Shown one piece after another: positions 5,033-9,449 of a stretch of DNA of 9,449 nucleotides. A model generated the notes under the pieces. It did no database searches, was not told the origin of the DNA, and was given only the letters and a program-made list of their open reading frames with translations. Every line of letters begins with the position of its first letter. The stretch's first letter is position 1. Made by a program: the position numbers and the translations under genes. Source of the DNA: Treponema sp. (GTDB lineage Bacteria; Spirochaetota; Spirochaetia; Treponematales; Breznakiellaceae); assembly GCA_031256115.1 (NCBI GenBank), contig JAIRRF010000181.1, positions 1-9,449 on the forward strand, read 5' to 3'.

Positions 5033-5590
5033 ATGGGTTTTCCGGAAATTGTACTAATTGCCGTTGGCCTGTCAATGGATGCTTTTGCCGTTTCTATCGT
5101 CTTAGGTTTATCGGTAAAAACATCAAAACCAATACAATACCTTATTCCCGGCCTGTATTTTGGCTTTTTTCAGACGTTAATGCCGTTAACCGGGTATTTT
5201 GCCGGAACGCTGTTTACGGAAAAAATACAAAGTTTTGAACATTGGATTGCATTTATCCTGCTTGGCATAATCGGCGGCAAGATGATAAAAGACAGTTTTT
5301 CCAAAGAAGAAGAAAAACCAAAAGACCACCCTTTCACGTTTGTAAAAATGTTATTATTGGCAATAGCGACCAGCATAGACGCATTGGCGGTAGGAGTAAC
5401 ATTTGCTTTCTTTAGAATCAACATTTTCACCGCAATCCTGATAATTGGCTTTACCACTTTTTCTCTTTCAATGGCAGGAGTAAAAATAGGGAATGTATTT
5501 GGAATAAAATATAAATCCAAAGCAGAATTTTCAGGCGGTGCTGTTCTGGTGATTTTGGGGTTAAAGATTTTAATTGAACATTTTTTTTAA
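5033..5590 (+). CDS. mntP: Putative manganese efflux pump MntP
   Basis: Inner-membrane exporter that removes excess Mn2+ from the cytoplasm (MntP, former DUF204). The 185 residues and about six hydrophobic helices agree with the family. The two inverted-repeat signature motifs are present: IAVGLSMDAFAVS at 9-21 with D16, and LAIATSIDALAVG at 109-121 with D116. Both Asp are needed for transport in E. coli MntP. The loop after helix 3 is charged (KEEEKPKDH, 91-99). The start at 5033 is required because the next Met lies inside the first Asp motif. No Mn2+ riboswitch (yybP-ykoY type) is apparent in the short 107-base upstream gap. The exchanger gene follows 21 bases later, suggesting a cation-homeostasis operon. 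Confidence 0.93.
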   Translation: MGFPEIVLIAVGLSMDAFAVSIVLGLSVKTSKPIQYLIPGLYFGFFQTLMPLTGYFAGTLFTEKIQSFEHWIAFILLGIIGGKMIKDSFSKEEEKPKDHPFTFVKMLLLAIATSIDALAVGVTFAFFRINIFTAILIIGFTTFSLSMAGVKIGNVFGIKYKSKAEFSGGAVLVILGLKILIEHFF

Positions 5591-5611
5591 GAAGCGGTTG
5601 ACGGTGAATAT

Positions 5612-6577
5612 ATGCTGATAGTAAACATTTTGCTGATAATTTTGGGAATGGCGCTGCTGGTAAAGGGCGGCGACTTTTTGGTTGACGGAGCGTCATCACT
5701 TGCGCGGCGTTACCGGATATCAGAACTGGCAATCGGTCTTACCATTGTTGCCTTTGGAACATCAGCCCCGGAATTGGTAGTAAGTTTAACAGCATCTCTT
5801 AATGCACATCCGGAAATTGCCCTGGGAAATGTTATCGGCAGCAATAATTTTAATCTGTTTGTAATTCTTGGCCTTACCGGAATAATAATGCCTGTTGCGG
5901 TGAAAAAAAACACCGTTCGTATAGAAATACCGTTTTCTTTGCTGGCTGCGCTTATCCTGTTCGCATTGGCAAATTATGGTTTTATCTCCGGCGGAACAAA
6001 CATTCTGACCCGTATAGACGGAATAATTTTATTGTTGTTCTTCGGGCTGTTTGTTTTTTATGTATTTAAGACTATGAAAACAAGCGGGACCAGTGAGAGC
6101 CAATCCGGCGCAGTAACACTTTCTTTGGCTAAAACATTGATATTTATTATACTAGGTTTGGTTTTACTTGCCGCAGGCGGAAGGCTTGTTGTCTATTCTG
6201 CGGTAGAGTTGGCTCTGGCCCTCAATATTAGTCAAAAGGTTATTGGCCTTACAATCGTGGCAGCCGGAACCTCATTACCCGAATTGGTAACGTCAATCAC
6301 CGCCATAATCAAAAAAAATAACGACATTGCAATCGGGAATATAATCGGCTCAAATATTTTCAATATATTCCTTATATTGGGATCAAGCGCATTGGCACGT
6401 CCAATGGAGTATTCTTACGTTTTTAACAGGGATATTTTTCTTTTGGTTTTAGGTACGCTGCTTTTACTTCTGGCAATGTTTACCGGAAAAAAAAGAATAC
6501 TGGAACGCCGGGGATCCGTGGTTTTGGTCTTGATTTATGTTGGATATGTGATTTATTTGATAATGAGGAATGAATAA
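5612..6577 (+). CDS. Na+/Ca2+ exchanger-family cation antiporter (CaCA, YrbG-like)
   Basis: Inner-membrane antiporter expected to export Ca2+ (or a related cation) against Na+ or H+. The 321 residues form two homologous halves, each with the alpha-repeat of the CaCA superfamily. Repeat 1 is IGLTIVAFGTSAPELVVS (41-58, E54) plus LGNVIGSNNFNLFVILG (71-87). Repeat 2 is IGLTIVAAGTSLPELVTSIT (211-230, E224) plus IGNIIGSNIFNIFLILG (241-257). The two Glu and the GSNxFN Asn are the cation-site residues of the family. About ten hydrophobic helices can be drawn, split by a short hydrophilic linker near 155-168 (KTSGTSESQSG). Only a weak GGTGA (5603-5607) precedes the ATG, consistent with coupling to mntP 21 bases upstream. 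Ion specificity cannot be read from sequence. Confidence 0.92.
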   Translation: MLIVNILLIILGMALLVKGGDFLVDGASSLARRYRISELAIGLTIVAFGTSAPELVVSLTASLNAHPEIALGNVIGSNNFNLFVILGLTGIIMPVAVKKNTVRIEIPFSLLAALILFALANYGFISGGTNILTRIDGIILLLFFGLFVFYVFKTMKTSGTSESQSGAVTLSLAKTLIFIILGLVLLAAGGRLVVYSAVELALALNISQKVIGLTIVAAGTSLPELVTSITAIIKKNNDIAIGNIIGSNIFNIFLILGSSALARPMEYSYVFNRDIFLLVLGTLLLLLAMFTGKKRILERRGSVVLVLIYVGYVIYLIMRNE

Positions 6578-6759
6578 AATACCTGTATCTCGTTATTTCT
6601 GCCAAAGATTGTATAGCCGATATGAATGAACTTGCTGTACTGTCTGAAAAAATCACTCTTGCAAACCTTATGAAAGGTATCGTCATGCAGCGAGGGGAAC
6701 GAAAAAGCATAGTTCTCTTTAATAACGGTAAAATAGGCGAAATACCTACACCGCCCTGA
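6570..6759 (+). pseudogene. Possible small gene, apparently frameshifted near its start
   Basis: This fills most of the 300-base gap after the exchanger gene. An ATG at 6570 overlaps the exchanger stop (ATGAATAA), but its frame closes after 19 codons. A second frame is open from 6574 to TGA at 6757-6759 and encodes KYLYLVISAKDCIADMNELA, then LSEKITLANLMKG, a Met-Gln-Arg-Gly stretch and IVLFNNGKIGEIPTPP, which looks like natural protein. Removing one A from the AAAA run at 6576-6579 joins the ATG to this frame and gives a 62-residue protein beginning MNKYLYL. The alternative is an intact 45-residue ORF from ATG 6622, but it lacks a Shine-Dalgarno. I do not recognise the family. It may be a decayed gene, a sequencing error, or a chance open frame. 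Confidence 0.35.
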
Positions 6760-6824
6760 CTGTGAAGACGGAACAGTTATTACCGTTTCTTACAATCGAA
6801 GATTAATTACTCTTATCAGCCTTT

Positions 6825-6830
6825 TATACT
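6825..6830 (+). promoter_or_regulatory. Candidate -10 box for the small exported protein gene
   Basis: TATACT matches TATAAT at 5 of 6 positions and lies 48 bases before the ATG at 6879, in an AT-rich stretch. No convincing -35 box is seen at 16-18 bases upstream (best TTAATT). A short GGGG-caatt-CCCC stem (6842-6854) would lie in the leader just before the ribosome-binding site. Confidence 0.25.
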
Positions 6831-6878
6831 ATATTATTAGCGGGGCAATTCCCCAATACATTTTTTATGGAGGGTTTT

Positions 6879-7292
6879 ATGAAAAAACTTATTTTTGTTT
6901 TGGCCTTTGGCATTTTGGTAATAGGTGCGGCATCAGCCCAAGGCTGGGGCAGGGGCGTGGTTCCCCAATCAGTTACCGTATCCGGCACACTGCAACTGCA
7001 AAACGGTCAATTTACGGTTGTCAGCGGAAATACTGCTTATTATTGCCCAATGATTGGACAGTATGTCGGCTTTATCGACAGCCTAAAGGAAGGGAGCAGT
7101 ATTACCATTGAAGGCTTTGTCTACGGCAATCTGATACAACCCACCAAATTAACCACAGGCGGTAAATCGTATGATTTTCCCGCCAATAATTTAGGCGGTT
7201 ACGGCGGTTATTGCGGGGGCTATGGCGGCGGATATTGTGCCGGGCCAATGGCAGGCGGATTTGGCGGCAGACGGAGTGGTCGCAGACGCTGA
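6879..7292 (+). CDS. Small exported protein with Gly-rich, Arg-ended tail
   Basis: Chosen start: ATG at 6879, because GGAGGG (6869-6874) stands 4 bases before it. The in-frame ATG at 6867 overlaps this ribosome-binding site. The product has 137 residues. The signal peptide is MKKLIFVLAFGILVIGAASA, cleaved before Q21. The mature core, about 28-100, is beta-rich (SVTVSGTLQLQNGQFTVVSG, a YYCPMIGQY segment, SSITIEGFVYGN), reminiscent of a small OB-like barrel. The tail from about 106 is almost pure Gly with Tyr, Cys and Phe (GGYGGYCGGYGGGYC) and ends RRSGRRR. The three mature Cys are at 56, 112 and 120. The function is unknown. Possible roles are an envelope or periplasmic binding protein. It is followed after 7 bases by the phosphatase gene, so the two may share an mRNA. 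Confidence 0.75.
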   Translation: MKKLIFVLAFGILVIGAASAQGWGRGVVPQSVTVSGTLQLQNGQFTVVSGNTAYYCPMIGQYVGFIDSLKEGSSITIEGFVYGNLIQPTKLTTGGKSYDFPANNLGGYGGYCGGYGGGYCAGPMAGGFGGRRSGRRR

Positions 7293-7299
7293 TAATACA

Positions 7300-9449
7300 A
7301 TGAAAATCCGTACTTTTTTTCTGCTTCTTATAGTGTTTTTTATAAAAACAGAATTATCTGCCTATACTTTGATAAACCATGTCGATGTCCGGCCGGTTGA
7401 CGAAGGACATATGCTTTTGCGCATCCTGGGCAGGGGTTTTACCGAAGAGGGTAATATTATCAGGGTAATCCTGGACCGGAATGGCCTGGAACCCTTCGAC
7501 CATGAATTCTATCTGAACAAAAATGATTTCCAGGTGCTGAACGACCGGGAAATCCAAGGAATAATTTTAAGGGATATTCCGGAAGGCCTGTATCGGATTC
7601 TGCTGGATCACCCAAATCGTAGTATATATGTTTCCGAGCCAATAGTTATTGTGGACAAAACCGGGACAATTAAGTTTGGGGATTATACCCACACCTGGCA
7701 GCCGTCATGGACTTTAAGGCAGGAAAACCGCTTTTTGATGAATCCAATCAACCTGGTCCTCCTGACAATAATAATTTTTTGTATCTTAGGATTCATGATA
7801 TTTGTAAACGGAATCAAAAATGCGGCGGCGGAAAGCGCAGCAATCCGGATGGAGACCATTGCACTTATTACAGGAGATATTATGCCCTCTGAAAAGAAAA
7901 AACGCATGGCCCTGATAAAACGAAGAGGAGGAGGACTGCGCCTAAAGATGGCTTCTTTTACCATTGCCCTGGTAATGATTATGGTAGTGATGATATCCTC
8001 GCCCCTCTACATAATGATGGTACGTTCCCAGGAAGCAACCCTGCTTCAGGGGCTTTATGACCGGACAAAAGTGCTTCTGGAAGGAATTGCTGTCCAGGCC
8101 AGGGCGTTCATGCCCGGAAACAATTACCTGGAATTAGGGTATCTTCCCTCCCAATCGGAAGTTATTCCGGAGGCCTGGTATGTGACCATTACCGGTTATG
8201 GGTCTGAACATACTGGCTATTCGGATTATGTTTTGGCTACCAATGATAAGAATATCCAATCAAAAATTAACACAGCAGAATTGGATATTGGTATTTCCCG
8301 GATGGAAGATCCTCTTTCATCCAGGATTCCGGAAATAATGGAAGAAATGAACAGCCGGGCCAGGGCTGAATTAGGGGAAATCTCCGTTACAATTGCCGGG
8401 TTTAACCGGGAAGCGGATCAACTGTTGGAAAATCCTAATCCAACGGCGGAAGAAAGACGCAGGATCGAAGAGATAGCCATTACTACCCAGTCTTTGCAAA
8501 GCCGAGTCAGCGAAGTACTTAGCCGAATTAGTCAGGAAATCGGTTCCGAACCGGCTTTCTCTGTTAAATCTTTAAAAGATAATACTGCGGACAGCTATAT
8601 TTTCTTTAAACCTATTCTATATAGTCAGAATTCCGATGATTTCTACTACCGGGGCCTTGTCAGACTGGAATTAAGCATAGAATCCATTATATCTCAAATT
8701 CGCTCTGCCCAGGCTGCCCTGCTCCGCATCATTGTGATTATTGCCTTGGCAGCTATCGCCATCGGTACTCTGGGCGCCTTGATCCAGTCCAACCTGATAA
8801 TCCGGCCCATTATCCGGCTGGTAAGCCATGTGGAACGGATTCGGGATACAGAGGACAAGTCAAAACTTCAAGGTATTGAAATAGAAATAAAAAGCAGAGA
8901 CGAAATTGCCGTTCTTGGTAACACCATTAACGACATGACCGTCGGCCTTGTTAAGGCCGCCATTGCTGCATCGGATCTTTCCATGGGAAAGGAAATCCAG
9001 AAAAAATTTATCCCCCTGGAGATCAACAGGGAAGGAAACAAGCTGACCAGCGGCTTAAAAGATACCAAAAATGTTCAGTTTTTCGGATATTATGAAGGGG
9101 CCAAGGGCGTTTCCGGAGACTATTTTGATTACCTGGAACTGGTTGGAGGCCGGTACTATGCCATTATCAAGTGCGATGTGGCCGGCAAGGGGATCCCTGC
9201 GGCGCTTATTATGATCCAGGTAGCCACCATGTTCCTTGGCTTTTTTAGACACTGGAAACCCGCCGAAGAAAGCATGGGGATAGAGGAATTGGTCTATCAG
9301 ATCAACGATTTTATTGAAGCTCTGGGCTTTAAGGGCCGTTTTGCAGCTTTTACTCTTTGCCTCTTTGATTCCCGGACAGGCATCGCCCGGTTCTGTAATG
9401 CCGGGGATAATATTATCCATTGGTACGACGCTTCGGAGAAAATGATCAA
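7300..9449 (+). CDS. Membrane sensor with HAMP and SpoIIE/PP2C phosphatase domains (3' truncated by window)
   Basis: One frame is open from ATG 7300 to the window edge (716 codons). It has no stop codon in the window. Layout: signal peptide to about 21; extracytoplasmic beta-rich domain 22-147; TM1 about 150-172; a basic cytoplasmic stretch with SEKKKRMALIKRRGGGLRLK; TM2 about 220-243; extracytoplasmic sensor region about 244-476 with a helical part; TM3 about 477-501; HAMP from RP at 502-503; then the SpoIIE domain. Phosphatase metal motifs are VSGDYFDY with D607 and D610, CDVAGKGIPAAL with D626, and FCNAGDN near the end. RsbU/SpoIIE phosphatases dephosphorylate anti-sigma antagonist proteins in partner-switching circuits. 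The partner is not in the window. The ATG lacks a Shine-Dalgarno and follows the previous stop by 7 bases, suggesting coupling. Confidence 0.9.
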   Translation, partial: MKIRTFFLLLIVFFIKTELSAYTLINHVDVRPVDEGHMLLRILGRGFTEEGNIIRVILDRNGLEPFDHEFYLNKNDFQVLNDREIQGIILRDIPEGLYRILLDHPNRSIYVSEPIVIVDKTGTIKFGDYTHTWQPSWTLRQENRFLMNPINLVLLTIIIFCILGFMIFVNGIKNAAAESAAIRMETIALITGDIMPSEKKKRMALIKRRGGGLRLKMASFTIALVMIMVVMISSPLYIMMVRSQEATLLQGLYDRTKVLLEGIAVQARAFMPGNNYLELGYLPSQSEVIPEAWYVTITGYGSEHTGYSDYVLATNDKNIQSKINTAELDIGISRMEDPLSSRIPEIMEEMNSRARAELGEISVTIAGFNREADQLLENPNPTAEERRRIEEIAITTQSLQSRVSEVLSRISQEIGSEPAFSVKSLKDNTADSYIFFKPILYSQNSDDFYYRGLVRLELSIESIISQIRSAQAALLRIIVIIALAAIAIGTLGALIQSNLIIRPIIRLVSHVERIRDTEDKSKLQGIEIEIKSRDEIAVLGNTINDMTVGLVKAAIAASDLSMGKEIQKKFIPLEINREGNKLTSGLKDTKNVQFFGYYEGAKGVSGDYFDYLELVGGRYYAIIKCDVAGKGIPAALIMIQVATMFLGFFRHWKPAEESMGIEELVYQINDFIEALGFKGRFAAFTLCLFDSRTGIARFCNAGDNIIHWYDASEKMI

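Noticed and set aside
7683..7964. Minus- and plus-strand short open frames around 7683-7964
   Set aside because: They overlap the continuous plus-strand frame of the sensor phosphatase, which has signal-peptide, TM and HAMP features in order. They are shadows.
9055..9420. Minus-strand open frame at the right end of the window
   Set aside because: It is antisense to the SpoIIE phosphatase domain, whose metal-binding motifs are clear in the plus frame.

Overview
The window looks like chromosome of a diderm bacterium, most likely a spirochaete of the Treponema group. This is inferred from the combination of gene families: a lipoprotein with a loose lipobox carrying Big_2 and SUMF1-type domains, a small outer-membrane barrel protein, an exported nitroreductase, and a large membrane SpoIIE-type phosphatase. 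Taxonomy was not tested by any search. There are no rRNA or tRNA genes, no CRISPR array and no intact insertion sequence. Gene density is high and most junctions are short or overlapping.

Region by region. Positions 1-1402 (+): the C-terminal end of a TPR-like protein overlaps by 4 bases (GTGA) the start of a complete Y-family DNA polymerase IV (dinB). Positions 1420-1980 (-): an exported nitroreductase-family flavoprotein, convergent with dinB. Positions about 1999-2134: a short non-coding patch built of GC-rich palindromes and nested inverted repeats that resembles a mobile-element remnant. Positions 2158-4133 (-): a probable three-gene operon, transcribed XRE-type regulator, then O6-alkylguanine-DNA alkyltransferase (ogt-like), then a SUMF1-domain lipoprotein whose TTG start overlaps the ogt stop codon. 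Positions 4134-4301: a divergent control region with three evenly spaced quasi-palindromes (consensus ATGAATNNATTCAT) and a tiny SD-led mini-ORF just in front of the regulator. Positions 4302-4925 (+): an exported beta-barrel-like protein. Positions 5033-6577 (+): mntP (Mn2+ exporter) followed closely by a Na+/Ca2+ exchanger-family gene, apparently driven by an extended -10 promoter that would give a nearly leaderless mRNA. Positions 6570-6759: a possible small, perhaps frameshifted gene. Positions 6879-7292 (+): a small exported protein with a Gly-rich, Arg-ended tail. Positions 7300-9449 (+): a multi-span sensor with HAMP and SpoIIE/PP2C phosphatase domains that runs off the window.

Functional themes are DNA damage (Pol IV and alkyltransferase), divalent-cation efflux, envelope proteins and partner-switching type signalling. 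The most noteworthy structure is the triple operator between the XRE gene and the barrel gene. A matching core sequence also lies upstream of the nitroreductase, so one small regulator may control several envelope or stress genes. This is a prediction from sequence pattern only.
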